DNA from: Streptomyces sp. NBC_00569
GTDB lineage: Bacteria > Actinomycetota > Actinomycetes > Streptomycetales > Streptomycetaceae
Assembly: GCF_036345255.1 (NCBI RefSeq)
Contig: NZ_CP107783.1
Span: 4,389,501-4,453,500, forward strand
Length of the DNA stretch: 64,000 nucleotides
Direction of reading: 5' to 3'
Shown: piece after piece, positions 38,840 through 47,820 of the stretch
Position numbering within the stretch: position 1 is the first letter of the stretch
Layout of the letters: each line of letters opens with the position of its first letter
Position numbers and translations under genes: made by a program
Notes under the pieces: generated by a model
Seen by the model: only the letters and a program-made list of their open reading frames with translations
The model's database searches: none
What the model was told of the DNA's origin: nothing

Positions 38840-41229
38840 CAGGCCACCCCCACAAGGTCGTTGTCACCCCGGCCGGAACCGGAGCCGGAACCGGAACGGG
38901 ATGTGGCGTCGGCGTCCGCGTCGTCCGTCCCGAGCAGCAGCTGCAGCACGGGCAGCACCGCGTCAGCGCGCGCCCGGTCGAGGCCGGGCCCGAACCCCGG
39001 CGGTGCCGTGCCCACGGCCGCCGTGGGTCCCGCCCCCGCGGGCCCGCGCCGCACCAGCTCGCCCAGCGTGCGGCGCACACCGGATTCGTAGGCGGAGAAC
39101 GTGCGGCGCAGCAGCGGCAGCACGTCCGTGAACGCGTCGGCGGAGACACCCGTCAGCCAGTCGTCGACGAGCGTGAGCAGCCGCTCGTCATGTACGAGGA
39201 GCAGCCCGCCGCCGGAGCCGCCGCCGACGAACCCCTCGATCCAGGCGGCGGCCTCGGCGGGCCCGGTGCCGGGCGAGAGGGCGAGCCCCATCAGCCGCGC
39301 GGCCTCGCCCTCGGCCAGCTGTCCGTCGTCGAGGAGCAGCCGCGCGCACCGCCCGCGGATCACGCCGGCCACGCTGTCGCGTGCGGCGAGGACCCGCAGC
39401 ACGGAGTGCCAGCGGCCTCTGTGTCCGGCCGTCCCGTCGTCCTCCAGGAGCCCCACCGCCGCGTGGACCGCCTCCACGTGGCCGCGCATCTCGGCCGCGG
39501 CGTCCCCGTCGAGTCCCGCGCACGCGGGTGGCAGGCCCACGAAGACGCGCTCGGCGAGACCGGCCGCGACCTCGCTCAGTGCCTGGGTGTCCGTGCCCCG
39601 CACGTCGCCGTAGCGCAGGGAGCGGACGAGGGCGGGCAGGGCCTGGGCGAGATGGCCGACGTCCGCGTCCATCGCGGCGCGGTCGGCCAGTACGCGCATC
39701 ACCACCGGGAGGGCTTCCGGCAGTTCGGCGAGGAGGCAGCGCTCGGCGAGGGCCGTGACGTCGGCGAGGGCCTGTGCGCCGATCGCGTCCGCCTCGGCTC
39801 TGGCGGTGGCGGCCGAGAGCACGGTCGTGCCCCAGACCCCCGCCTCGGCGACGCGCACGGACAACTCGGGTTCCCAGCGCAGCCGCCAGGTCTCCCGGAA
39901 CGTGCCGGTGGAGGCGCGCACGGACCGGGCCGGCTCGCCCCAGCCGACGTCGAGGAGGCGGAGCCGGTGCAGAAGCCGGCTGCGCGCCGCGTCGGTCTCC
40001 TTGCGCAGGTCGAGCTCCAACTCCCGCTCCAAGGGCTCCGGTTTGAGCCGCAGGGAGCGCTGAAGCCGTGTGAGGTCGCGTTGCAGCGGCACGGCGGGCG
40101 CCGCGTCCGGGACCTCGCCGAGCACGTCCCCCACGACGAGCTTGTCGTGGACGAGCGCCAGGGGTACGTCCGACCCCTCGCACATCACGGCGCGGATCGC
40201 GTCCGTCGTCTCGGTCAGCCCGGCCAGCGGACGTCCCCGCATCGCGGCCAGTGTCTCGGCCAGCCGTACCGCCTCGATCACGTGTGCCGAGGACACGACT
40301 CTGTCCTCGTCCCTGAACAGCCCGGCGACCTTGGTCATCCAGCGTTCGACGGGCCGGTCCGGGGCGCTGAACAGATGCCCGTACCAGCCGGGCGAGTCGA
40401 TGCCCGCTCCGTATCCCCCGGCCCGCGCGAGACGGCGGTGCGTCCAGGGCACCCAGGTCATGTCGACCTTGGCCTTGGGCAGTCCCTTGAGGACGGCCCG
40501 GTCCGCGGCGAGGGTCGTCTTCACACGCAGCGCCGGCACGTGCCACGCACCGCACACCACGGCGACCTCGTCCGCGAACTCCTTCTGCGCGGCGCGCAGT
40601 TGAAGGCGCATATAGGCCTCCCGCACGAGGTCCCGCTCGTGCCCCCCGTCCCCGTACTCCTCCCGCAGCGCCCCCATCGCCTCACCGAGCGCCTCGAACG
40701 GCGCGAACGCGTCCCCCGCCCCGGCCCGGTGCTCGACGACGTCCTCCCACCAGCGCTCCGGGTCGTCGTGTCCCGCGGTCTCGGCGAGTACGGCGAGCGG
40801 ATCGACGCGCATCGCTTCCCTGACGTCGTCCCCGCTCTGGTCCTCGCCCTGTTCCCCGGTCCTCTCGGGGTCGTCAGGCGTCGTGGCCTGCGCGCGCAGG
40901 GCCAGGCTGTGCGCCGCCGGCAGGTCGATGAAACGGACCGGCACGCCCCGCTCCAGGGCCCAGCGGATCGCGACCCACTCCGGGGAGAACTCGGCCAGCG
41001 GCCAGAACGCGGAGCGCCCCGGCTCGTCCACGACATGCGCCAGCAGCGCGACCGGCGGCACCATGTCCTCGTCGGCGGCGAGCGACACCAGGGCGTCCGC
41101 CTCGGGTGGCCCCTCGACCAGGACGACACCCGGACCGGCCGCGTCGAGCGCGGCCCTCACAGCCCTGGCCGAACCGGGGCCGTGATGGCGCACCCCCAGC
41201 AGCAGCGGCCCCCTCCCCCGCTCGCTCAT
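38839..41229 (-). CDS. DUF5682 family protein
   Basis: The 796-residue protein matches the DUF5682 family found between MoxR and VWA genes. The N-terminus LLLGVRHHGPGSARAVRAALD, with VLVEGPPEADALV, recalls the EreA/ChaN/TraB-like fold (conserved HHGP and EGP motifs). The middle carries CGAWHVPAL, another conserved His motif, and the C-terminal half is a long helical repeat-like region. A hydrolase-like or metal-dependent activity is possible but unproven. It overlaps moxR by four bases (ATGA) and the VWA gene by one, so all three are coupled. Confidence 0.82.
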   Translation of the reverse strand: MSERGRGPLLLGVRHHGPGSARAVRAALDAAGPGVVLVEGPPEADALVSLAADEDMVPPVALLAHVVDEPGRSAFWPLAEFSPEWVAIRWALERGVPVRFIDLPAAHSLALRAQATTPDDPERTGEQGEDQSGDDVREAMRVDPLAVLAETAGHDDPERWWEDVVEHRAGAGDAFAPFEALGEAMGALREEYGDGGHERDLVREAYMRLQLRAAQKEFADEVAVVCGAWHVPALRVKTTLAADRAVLKGLPKAKVDMTWVPWTHRRLARAGGYGAGIDSPGWYGHLFSAPDRPVERWMTKVAGLFRDEDRVVSSAHVIEAVRLAETLAAMRGRPLAGLTETTDAIRAVMCEGSDVPLALVHDKLVVGDVLGEVPDAAPAVPLQRDLTRLQRSLRLKPEPLERELELDLRKETDAARSRLLHRLRLLDVGWGEPARSVRASTGTFRETWRLRWEPELSVRVAEAGVWGTTVLSAATARAEADAIGAQALADVTALAERCLLAELPEALPVVMRVLADRAAMDADVGHLAQALPALVRSLRYGDVRGTDTQALSEVAAGLAERVFVGLPPACAGLDGDAAAEMRGHVEAVHAAVGLLEDDGTAGHRGRWHSVLRVLAARDSVAGVIRGRCARLLLDDGQLAEGEAARLMGLALSPGTGPAEAAAWIEGFVGGGSGGGLLLVHDERLLTLVDDWLTGVSADAFTDVLPLLRRTFSAYESGVRRTLGELVRRGPAGAGPTAAVGTAPPGFGPGLDRARADAVLPVLQLLLGTDDADADATSRSGSGSGSGRGDNDLVGVA

Positions 41230-42365
41230 ACGCTCACCTCACGGCACGCGCGGTAGAAGTCCTTCCAGCCGTCCCGCTCGCGCACCACGGCCTCCAGGTA
41301 CTCCTGCCAGATCACGCGGTCCGCGGCCGGGTCACGCACGACGGCGCCGAGGATGCCCGCCGCGACGTCCGACGGCCGCAGCACCCCGTCCCCGAAGTGG
41401 GCGGCCAGCGCGAGCCCGCTCGTCACGACGGAGATGGCCTCGGCCGTGGACAGCGTGCCGCTCGGCGACTTCAGCTTCGTACGCCCGTCCTCGGTGACGC
41501 CTGCGCGCAGCTCGCGGAAGACCGTGACGATGCGGCGGATCTCGTCCGAACCGTCCGGAGCGGCCGGCAGGTCGAGGGAGCGGCCGATCTGGTCGACGCG
41601 GCGCGAGACGATGTCGACCTCCGCCTCGGCGCTCTCCGGCAGCGGAAGCACCACGGTGTTGAAGCGTCGGCGCAGCGCGCTCGACAGGTCGTTGACCCCC
41701 CGGTCCCGGTCGTTCGCCGTGGCGATCAGGTTGAAGCCCCTGACGGCCTGCACCTCCTGACCCAACTCCGGTATCGGCAGGGTCTTCTCCGACAGGATCG
41801 TGATCAGCGTGTCCTGCACGTCGGCCGGGATGCGGGTCAGCTCCTCGACCCGGGCCGTCATGCCCTCGGACATGGCGCGCATGACGGGGCTGGGCACGAG
41901 GGCGTCGCGGCTGGGGCCGTGCGCGAGCAGCCGCGCGTAGTTCCACCCGTACCGGATCGCCTCCTCGGGCGTGCCCGCCGTGCCCTGGACGAGCAGCGTG
42001 GAGTCGCCGCTGACGGCCGCCGCGAGATGCTCGGAGACCCATGTCTTCGCGGTGCCCGGCACGCCGAGCAGCAGCAGGGCGCGGTCCGTGGCGAGCGTGG
42101 TGACGGCGACCTCGACGATGCGGCGCGGCCCCACGTACTTCGGCGTGATGACCGTCCCGTCGGACAGCGTCCCGCCGAGCAGATACGTGGCGACGGCCCA
42201 CGGCGAGAGACGCCAGCGCTCCGGGCGCGGCCGGTCGTCCTGCGCGGCCAGCGCCGCGAGTTCGGCGGCGAAGGCGCCTTCGGCATGCGGCCGCAGCGCC
42301 TGCGCGGCTCCCTGATCCCCCGCGGACGCGGCGCTCTTCTCGGTCGGTTCGACGGACACGGTCAT
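41226..42365 (-). CDS. MoxR-type AAA+ ATPase
   Basis: The 379-residue ATPase has Walker A LGVPGTAKTWVSEHL. The Walker-B region around the GMTARVEELTRIP segment is followed by a sensor-1-type NLIATANDRDRGVNDLSSALRRRF, with arginines that fit the finger. MoxR ATPases work with VWA proteins in complex assembly or remodelling. It heads the three-gene operon. Its predicted promoter (42443-42465) faces the SWIM gene promoter in the same 179-bp gap. Confidence 0.88.
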   Translation of the reverse strand: MTVSVEPTEKSAASAGDQGAAQALRPHAEGAFAAELAALAAQDDRPRPERWRLSPWAVATYLLGGTLSDGTVITPKYVGPRRIVEVAVTTLATDRALLLLGVPGTAKTWVSEHLAAAVSGDSTLLVQGTAGTPEEAIRYGWNYARLLAHGPSRDALVPSPVMRAMSEGMTARVEELTRIPADVQDTLITILSEKTLPIPELGQEVQAVRGFNLIATANDRDRGVNDLSSALRRRFNTVVLPLPESAEAEVDIVSRRVDQIGRSLDLPAAPDGSDEIRRIVTVFRELRAGVTEDGRTKLKSPSGTLSTAEAISVVTSGLALAAHFGDGVLRPSDVAAGILGAVVRDPAADRVIWQEYLEAVVRERDGWKDFYRACREVSV

Positions 42366-42442
42366 GGCGATCCCCCTCGATTTCGGCCGGGCTCAGCCGG
42401 CACGTCCCGCACATTCCGAGCACTCGGCCGGGATGTGACTCC

Positions 42443-42465
42443 ACCGTGCACCACGCCACTGACAA
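42443..42465 (-). promoter_or_regulatory. DNA-damage-type promoter in front of moxR (weaker -10)
   Basis: On the minus strand TTGTCAGTG (42465-42457), eight bases, then CACGGT (42448-42443). The -35 half matches the RecA-NDp consensus perfectly. The -10 keeps only the A and final T of TAnnnT. It would give a leader of about 70 bases. Confidence 0.5.
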
Positions 42466-42526
42466 TCACCGGTCACACGCCGTTGACCTGCGCCAACACC
42501 CGCGCCACCGACGATTGTCAGTGGCG
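42454..42526. repeat. Perfect 14-bp inverted repeat between divergent operons
   Basis: CGCCACTGACAATC (42454-42467) and GATTGTCAGTGGCG (42513-42526) are exact complements 45 bases apart. Each arm contains the -35 block of a damage-type promoter pointing outwards. Confidence 0.9.
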
Positions 42527-42544
42527 GGACCTACCTTCGGGAAC
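42515..42544 (+). promoter_or_regulatory. DNA-damage-type (RecA-NDp/PafBC) promoter of the SWIM gene
   Basis: TTGTCAGTG (42515-42523), eight bases, TACCTT (42532-42537): this fits TTGTCRGTG-N8-TAnnnT exactly. The ATG follows seven bases later, so the message is leaderless. Confidence 0.75.
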
Positions 42545-43942
42545 ATGACTCAGCAGGGGGTGCGCTGGACGGCGGACCAGGTGCTGGCACTGGCGCCTGA
42601 CGCCCCGTCACGCAAGGCGGGAAGCAAACTCGGCGTCGCCGGACCGTGGTCGGAGGCGGGAAGTTCGGGCGAGGGGATGGTGTGGGGGCTCTGCAAGGGC
42701 AGTGGCAGCAAGCCGTATCAGACGGTCGTGGATGTCGCGGACGCGGCGGGACCGGCCTACAAGTGCAGTTGTCCGAGCCGTAAGTTCCCGTGCAAGCACG
42801 CACTCGGGCTGCTCCTGCTGTGGGCAGGGGCGGACGGCTCGGTACCTGATGCGCAGACGCTTCCGGACTGGGCGGAGCAGTGGGCCGAAGGGCGCAGGAA
42901 GCGGGCGCGGACCAAGCGGGAGACGGATGCGGCCGGGGGCGCTGCCGCCGATCCCGAGGCCGCGCGCCGCCGGGCCGAGCGCCGTGCCGAACGGGTCACG
43001 GCGGGCGCGGGCGAGCTGGAGCAGCGGCTCACGGACCTGCTGCGCGGCGGCCTCGCCTCGGCCGAACAGGCCGGTTACGGGATGTGGGAGGAGACCGCGG
43101 CCCGCATGGTGGACGCGCAGGCGCCCGGACTCGCCGCGCGAGTGAGGGAGTTGGGAGCGATACCCGCGTCAGGCCCCGGCTGGCCGATGCGGCTCCTGGA
43201 GGAATGCGCGCTACTGCACCTCCTCGACCGCGGCTGGCTGCGCCGCGACCTGCTCCCCGCCGGACTCGCGGCGACGGTCCGCTCCCGCGTCGGGCTGCCG
43301 TCATCGGCGGACGGGCGCCCCACCCGGGACCGATGGCTGGTCCTGGCGCAGTACGACGCGGCCGACAGCCGGCTCACCACCCGCCGAATATGGCTGTACG
43401 GGACGGAGTCCGGCCACACGGCGCTCCTCCTCTCCTACGGGGCGGCGGGCCGCGCCCCGGCGCTCTCGCTGCCGGTCGGCCTCGCGCTGGACGCCGAGCT
43501 CTCCGCGTACGCGGGGGACGGTCAGCTCCGCGCGGACCTGGGCGAGCAGTTCACGGCGCCCGCCCCAAGTCCCGTACGTCCCAAGGGGGCCGGCGTTGCG
43601 GAGGCGGCGGCGCGGTACGGGGACGCGCTGGGCCGCGACCCATGGCTGGAGTCCTGGCCGGTGACGCTGAGCCGGGTCATACCGACCCCGGACGACGCGG
43701 GCGGCGGCTGGCAACTGGCGGACGCGGAGGACGATTCGGCGCCGGCGGATCCGGCGGGAGCGGCTTCGGAACGACTGGCGGTCCCGATCACCCCGAAGGC
43801 GGCGTCCGGGCCCGGGCTGTGGCGGCTGGCCGCACTGTCCGGCGGAGCCCCGGTCACCGTCTTCGGCGAATGCGGCCACCGAGGTTTCACCCCTCTTACG
43901 GCCTGGCCCGAAGGCCCCGGGGAAGCGGTGGCGCTGTGCTGA
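42545..43942 (+). CDS. SWIM zinc finger protein
   Basis: The 465-residue protein carries an N-terminal SWIM zinc finger near residues 60-85 (YKCSCPSRKFPCKHALGLLLLW, the C-x-C-xn-C-x-H pattern). SWIM fingers bind DNA or proteins. The rest is helical with a basic segment after the finger (KRARTKRE) and no other recognised domain. The ATG at 42545 was chosen for the -10 element seven bases upstream. It pairs with the DUF5691 gene downstream, and the divergent moxR operon is its usual neighbour. Confidence 0.87.
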   Translation: MTQQGVRWTADQVLALAPDAPSRKAGSKLGVAGPWSEAGSSGEGMVWGLCKGSGSKPYQTVVDVADAAGPAYKCSCPSRKFPCKHALGLLLLWAGADGSVPDAQTLPDWAEQWAEGRRKRARTKRETDAAGGAAADPEAARRRAERRAERVTAGAGELEQRLTDLLRGGLASAEQAGYGMWEETAARMVDAQAPGLAARVRELGAIPASGPGWPMRLLEECALLHLLDRGWLRRDLLPAGLAATVRSRVGLPSSADGRPTRDRWLVLAQYDAADSRLTTRRIWLYGTESGHTALLLSYGAAGRAPALSLPVGLALDAELSAYAGDGQLRADLGEQFTAPAPSPVRPKGAGVAEAAARYGDALGRDPWLESWPVTLSRVIPTPDDAGGGWQLADAEDDSAPADPAGAASERLAVPITPKAASGPGLWRLAALSGGAPVTVFGECGHRGFTPLTAWPEGPGEAVALC

Positions 43943-44004
43943 CGAGCCGGACGCCGAAGACGACGGAGACACCCGGACGGGCTCATTCCATGGAGAGGAG
44001 CGAC

Positions 44005-45639
44005 ATGAACGGCCCTTCGACCGCCGACGCCACGAGCGCCGGCATCACCGCCACCGGTGACCCATGGGAAGAGCTGGTCACCGTGGCCCTGCTGGGAACG
44101 GACCGGCGGACGCCACCAGAGCACTCGACCGGCGTCGACGCACCCACCGCGCTGCTCGACGCCGCCGCCGTACAGACCGTACGACGGCGGGCCGGGCTGC
44201 GGCCGGCGCCCGCTGCCGCGCCCCCGGCACGCGCGGCGGGCGACCCGCGGCCCCCGCTCCCGGCCCCCGCGCGGCGCAGACTCGCGATGCTGCTCACCGA
44301 CCGCCCCGGCTCCGGAGGCGGCCGCCGCGGAACGGCCCCCGACCTGATGGAGCTGCTGCCCCAGTGGCTGGCCGGGGCCAACGCACAGGGGTACGCGGCG
44401 CCCCCGGATCTCCTCCCCGCGCTCCTCGACGCGGCCCGCGGGCGCACGGATCTGCGGCCGCAGGCCCTCACGTTCGCCGGCCCGCGCGCGCTGTGGCTGG
44501 CCCGGCTGAACCCGGACTGGAAGTTCGCGCTGCGCTCGACCCCCGGTGGCGGGACAGCCCTCCCGGCGCCTGGTGATGCGGCCGACGTGCGGCGTCTTTG
44601 GGAGGAGGGCCTGTTCGCCGAACGGGTCACGCTCCTGGCAACGGTACGTGCGCACAGCCCGGCAGCGGCACGCGAACTGCTCGCCACCACCTGGTCCGCC
44701 GAGCGGGCAGAGGACCGGCTGATGTTCCTCGACTCGCTGCGGTCGGGGCTCACCGACGCCGACGAGCCGTTCCTGGAACAGGCGTTGTCCGACCGCAGCC
44801 GCAACGTCAGAGCCACCGCCGCGGAGCTGCTCTCGGCACTCCCCGGTTCGGCCCTCGCGGCCCGGATGGCATCGCGCGCCGCCTCCTGTGTCGCCGTCGA
44901 CCGCACCCAGGGCGCGGCGACGATCACCGTCGAGGCGCCGCACGAGTGCGACGCGGGCATGGAGCGCGACGGCGTCGTCGCCAAGCCACCGACAGGCCGG
45001 GGCGAACGGTCGTGGTGGCTGGGGCAGTTGGTCGAGGCGACGCCGCTCGGCGGCTGGACCGCGCGGTTCGGAGGCCGCACCCCGGAAGAGATCGTCACCT
45101 TGCCGGTGGCCGACGACTGGCAGGGCGAGCTCCACGCCGCCTGGTGCCGGGCCGCGGTGCGCCAGCGGGACGCCATATGGTCGCGCGCACTCCTGGGCGC
45201 GCCCGCGTCACCGGATGCCGGGGGCCCCGGCGCCGTATCGCTGTCCGAGCGGGCGAAGCTTCTCGGCGCGCTGCCCGACGGCGAACGCGCCGCGTGGGTG
45301 GCGGGGTTCATCGCGACGCACGGCCTGTCCGAGGCGTTCCAGTTGCTCGGGGTCTGCGCCCAGCCGTGGGCCGAGCCACTCGGGCGGGCAGTGGTGGACG
45401 CGCTGAACATCGCGCGGGACGCGGGCAGTTACCCCTGGAGCTTCAGCGGCGTCATGGGCCTGGCCGAACGCTGCCTGGATCCCGCGGAGGCGTCCCGCCT
45501 CGACGGCCTCACCGCCACCCCGGACGAACCGGAGGACGCGGCCCCCGGAGCCGGCAGCTACTGGTCGGAAGCGTTCCAGCGCCTGGTCAGCACATTGCGC
45601 CTGCGGCAGGCGATGCGGGACGAGTTGAGAGGCACGTAG
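44005..45639 (+). CDS. DUF5691 family protein
   Basis: The 544-residue protein opens with WEELVTVALLGTDRR and matches the DUF5691 family, which co-occurs with SWIM, MoxR, VWA and DUF5682 genes. It is cytosolic. The middle shows LSDRSRNVRATAAELLSALPGSALA, a HEAT-like repeat, suggesting a helical scaffold. ATG 44005 has AGGAG five bases upstream; ATG 43990 in frame is the alternative. The gap to the SWIM gene is 62 bp. Confidence 0.82.
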   Translation: MNGPSTADATSAGITATGDPWEELVTVALLGTDRRTPPEHSTGVDAPTALLDAAAVQTVRRRAGLRPAPAAAPPARAAGDPRPPLPAPARRRLAMLLTDRPGSGGGRRGTAPDLMELLPQWLAGANAQGYAAPPDLLPALLDAARGRTDLRPQALTFAGPRALWLARLNPDWKFALRSTPGGGTALPAPGDAADVRRLWEEGLFAERVTLLATVRAHSPAAARELLATTWSAERAEDRLMFLDSLRSGLTDADEPFLEQALSDRSRNVRATAAELLSALPGSALAARMASRAASCVAVDRTQGAATITVEAPHECDAGMERDGVVAKPPTGRGERSWWLGQLVEATPLGGWTARFGGRTPEEIVTLPVADDWQGELHAAWCRAAVRQRDAIWSRALLGAPASPDAGGPGAVSLSERAKLLGALPDGERAAWVAGFIATHGLSEAFQLLGVCAQPWAEPLGRAVVDALNIARDAGSYPWSFSGVMGLAERCLDPAEASRLDGLTATPDEPEDAAPGAGSYWSEAFQRLVSTLRLRQAMRDELRGT

Positions 45640-45677
45640 GCGCTGGAGGCAACGGCGAGGCAGGGCAGGGGAACGGT

Positions 45678-45715
45678 CCGGTTCGGGCGGGAGCGCGACC
45701 CACGCACCGAACCGG
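45678..45715. terminator. Hairpin between convergent DUF5691 and icmB genes
   Basis: CCGGTTCGG (45678-45686) pairs with CCGAACCGG (45707-45715), with an overlapping alternative GCGGGAG/CTCCCGC pairing. It probably ends transcription in both directions. Confidence 0.6.
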
Positions 45716-45752
45716 CACTCCCGCGGCCTCACCTGGGAGGGGACCGGAGAGA

Positions 45753-46169
45753 TCAAGCCCCGGCAGGCTGGCGGACGTTCGCGTTGACCCAGTCCACGAT
45801 CGACGCCGTCGTCGCGCCCGGGGTGAAGATCTCCGCGACGCCCTTCTCCTTGAGCGGAGCGATGTCCGCCTCAGGGATGATCCCGCCGCCGAACACCTTG
45901 ATGTCCGCGGCGTCGCGCTCCACGAGGAGCTCGATGACGCGCGCGAAGAGCGTGTTGTGCGCCCCGGAGAGAATCGAGAGACCGATCGCGTCGGCGTCCT
46001 CCTGGATCGCCGTGTCGACGATCTGCTCCGGCGTCTGGTGCAGGCCGGTGTAGATGACCTCCATACCGGCGTCGCGCAGCGCCCGCGCGATCACCTTGGC
46101 CCCGCGATCGTGACCGTCGAGCCCCGGCTTGGCGACCACCACGCGGATCGGACCGGCTGCCACACCCAT
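45753..46169 (-). CDS. icmB: Isobutyryl-CoA mutase small (cobalamin-binding) subunit
   Basis: The 138-residue protein is a stand-alone B12-binding domain with the base-off motif DGHDRG (residues 18-23), then [19 protein letters not shown] and [20 protein letters not shown]. Size and sequence fit IcmB, which binds coenzyme B12 and joins a separate large subunit (IcmA) to interconvert isobutyryl-CoA and n-butyryl-CoA. The large subunit is not in this window, which is the usual situation in Streptomyces. ATG 46169 has GGAGG five bases upstream; an ATG at 46181 overlaps that site. Confidence 0.88.
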   Translation of the reverse strand: MGVAAGPIRVVVAKPGLDGHDRGAKVIARALRDAGMEVIYTGLHQTPEQIVDTAIQEDADAIGLSILSGAHNTLFARVIELLVERDAADIKVFGGGIIPEADIAPLKEKGVAEIFTPGATTASIVDWVNANVRQPAGA

Positions 46170-46295
46170 CACTGCCTCCATGAAGCGACTTCTACCCGAT
46201 ACCTGACCTATGCGTACCCGGGAAGTGAACGAACGTTATCGACAGCATCCCGCAACCGGCCGTTTCGCGGTGCGGAGCGAGGGGGAAATCACACG

Positions 46296-46466
46296 ATGGG
46301 ACACGTTCGCTGCGCGCCACAGCCGCCGCAGGCGGCTCAGAAGCCGCATACGGGGGCCACGGGCGCAAGGGGAGCCGCAAAGAGACAGCCGCACCACACC
46401 GCCGCGGGCCGCGCGGCGGGCGGCACGGCGCGCGTCAGCGGGGCGGGACGTACGGGTATTTCGTGA
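46296..46466 (+). CDS. Possible 56-residue basic ORF
   Basis: ATG 46296 opens a 56-codon frame starting MGHVRCAPQPPQAAQ. Third-position GC is about 77%, AGA and AGG occur, and GAGGGGG is 11 bases upstream. It may be chance. The 437-bp gap 46170-46606 otherwise holds only presumed promoters of icmB and the hydrolase. Confidence 0.15.
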   Translation: MGHVRCAPQPPQAAQKPHTGATGARGAAKRQPHHTAAGRAAGGTARVSGAGRTGIS

Positions 46467-46606
46467 CGCACCGCGACCGTCACTCACGGGCATCGACTGA
46501 TCACCGCTCGCGTACGACGCGCATCGTCGGCCACCTCGGCGCATGCTTCCCATGAGGGCACACGGGAGACAGAGCCGTTTTCCCGGGTGCCGACGGGAGG
46601 TCGGCC

Positions 46607-47599
46607 ATGAAGGTCACGATGACCCTGCCTTTTCGCCCACTCTGTCAGCTGATCCCTGCCAGGCTGGTGTTCCCCGCCAGACTGACCGGAGTCTCCGTCT
46701 CACTGCTGAAGGCGACCGCTCTCGAGGTCGCGATTCTCGCCGGACACCTCTTGCTGTACCCGTCCGGCATCATCCAGGAGCGCAGGGCCGCCCCCGCACT
46801 CCCTCCGCTCGGCTACGCCCCCGCCCCGGAGGGCATGGACGAGGGTGACGACGAGGCCACGTACCTGACGGAGAGCGGCACCCTGCCCGGTCCTGGCGCC
46901 CAGAGCGCCCACAGCGACGACACGTGCGGCGCACGCCTGCCGGCCCCCGACAGCAAGCCGCCGGTCCTTCTCCTGCACGGTTTCATCGACAACCGCTCCG
47001 TCTTCGTCCTGCTGCGCCGCTCGCTCGCCCAGCACGGCCGGGACCACGTGGAGTCACTCAACTACTCGCCGCTGACCTACGACATCCGCACCGCCGCCGC
47101 GCTGCTCGCCCGCCACGTCGAGGAGATCTGCGAACGTACGGGCCACGACCGGGTGGACATCGTGGGGCACAGCCTCGGCGGCCTCATCGCCCGCTACTAC
47201 GTGCAATGCCTGGGTGGCGATCTGCGCGTACGCACCCTCGTGTCGCTCGGCACCCCGCACAGCGGGACCACGGTCGCGCCGCTGATGGACGCGCACCCGA
47301 TCGTCCGGCAGATGCGACCCGGCTCGACCGTCATCGAGGAGCTGTCGCGGCCCGCCCCCGGCTGCCGCACCCACTTCGTGAGCTTCTGGAGCGACCTCGA
47401 CCAGGTCATGGTTCCGCTGGAGACGGCCTGCATCGACCACCCCGACCTGATCGCGCAGAACGTCCGCGTCACGGGCGTCGGCCACCTCGCGCTCCCCGTC
47501 CACCCGGCGGTCGCCGCCGGTATCCGCCAGGCACTCGACGCCGCGGAGGCGGAAGGAGCGCGCACCACCGACGCGGTGAATGGCCTGACGGTCGCCTGA
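46607..47599 (+). CDS. Lipase-like alpha/beta hydrolase
   Basis: The 330-residue hydrolase has the oxyanion motif VLLLHGFIDNRSVF, the nucleophile elbow IVGHSLGGLIARYYVQ, a FVSFWSDLDQVMVP acidic region and the catalytic His in VTGVGHLALPVHP. This fits a lipase or PGAP1-like esterase. The N-terminus has a hydrophobic segment (TALEVAILAGHLLLYPSG) that may be an uncleaved anchor or signal. Substrate is unknown. Confidence 0.82.
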   Translation: MKVTMTLPFRPLCQLIPARLVFPARLTGVSVSLLKATALEVAILAGHLLLYPSGIIQERRAAPALPPLGYAPAPEGMDEGDDEATYLTESGTLPGPGAQSAHSDDTCGARLPAPDSKPPVLLLHGFIDNRSVFVLLRRSLAQHGRDHVESLNYSPLTYDIRTAAALLARHVEEICERTGHDRVDIVGHSLGGLIARYYVQCLGGDLRVRTLVSLGTPHSGTTVAPLMDAHPIVRQMRPGSTVIEELSRPAPGCRTHFVSFWSDLDQVMVPLETACIDHPDLIAQNVRVTGVGHLALPVHPAVAAGIRQALDAAEAEGARTTDAVNGLTVA

Positions 47600-47820
47600 C
47601 TCCGGCCTGAACCTGCCCCCGGAACGGTCCCCGAACTGGCCAAACGTCGAACGATTCTCGAACGCAGGGCCAAGGCTCTGCCCACAGTCCGCCGAAAGAC
47701 GGCCGAATGCCCGTTTCCTGCGAGCGGGAAACCTGCTGAAGATTGTCGTGCCCGCATACCGCCGGGTACAGTCACCGCACTGCTCTGGCAGCCCCTGTTG
47801 TCGAGGCGAAAGAGAAGTTG

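Noticed and set aside
46236..46553. 105-codon minus-strand frame upstream of icmB
   Set aside because: Arg/Ser-rich shadow composition without coding bias; overlaps the promoter gap.
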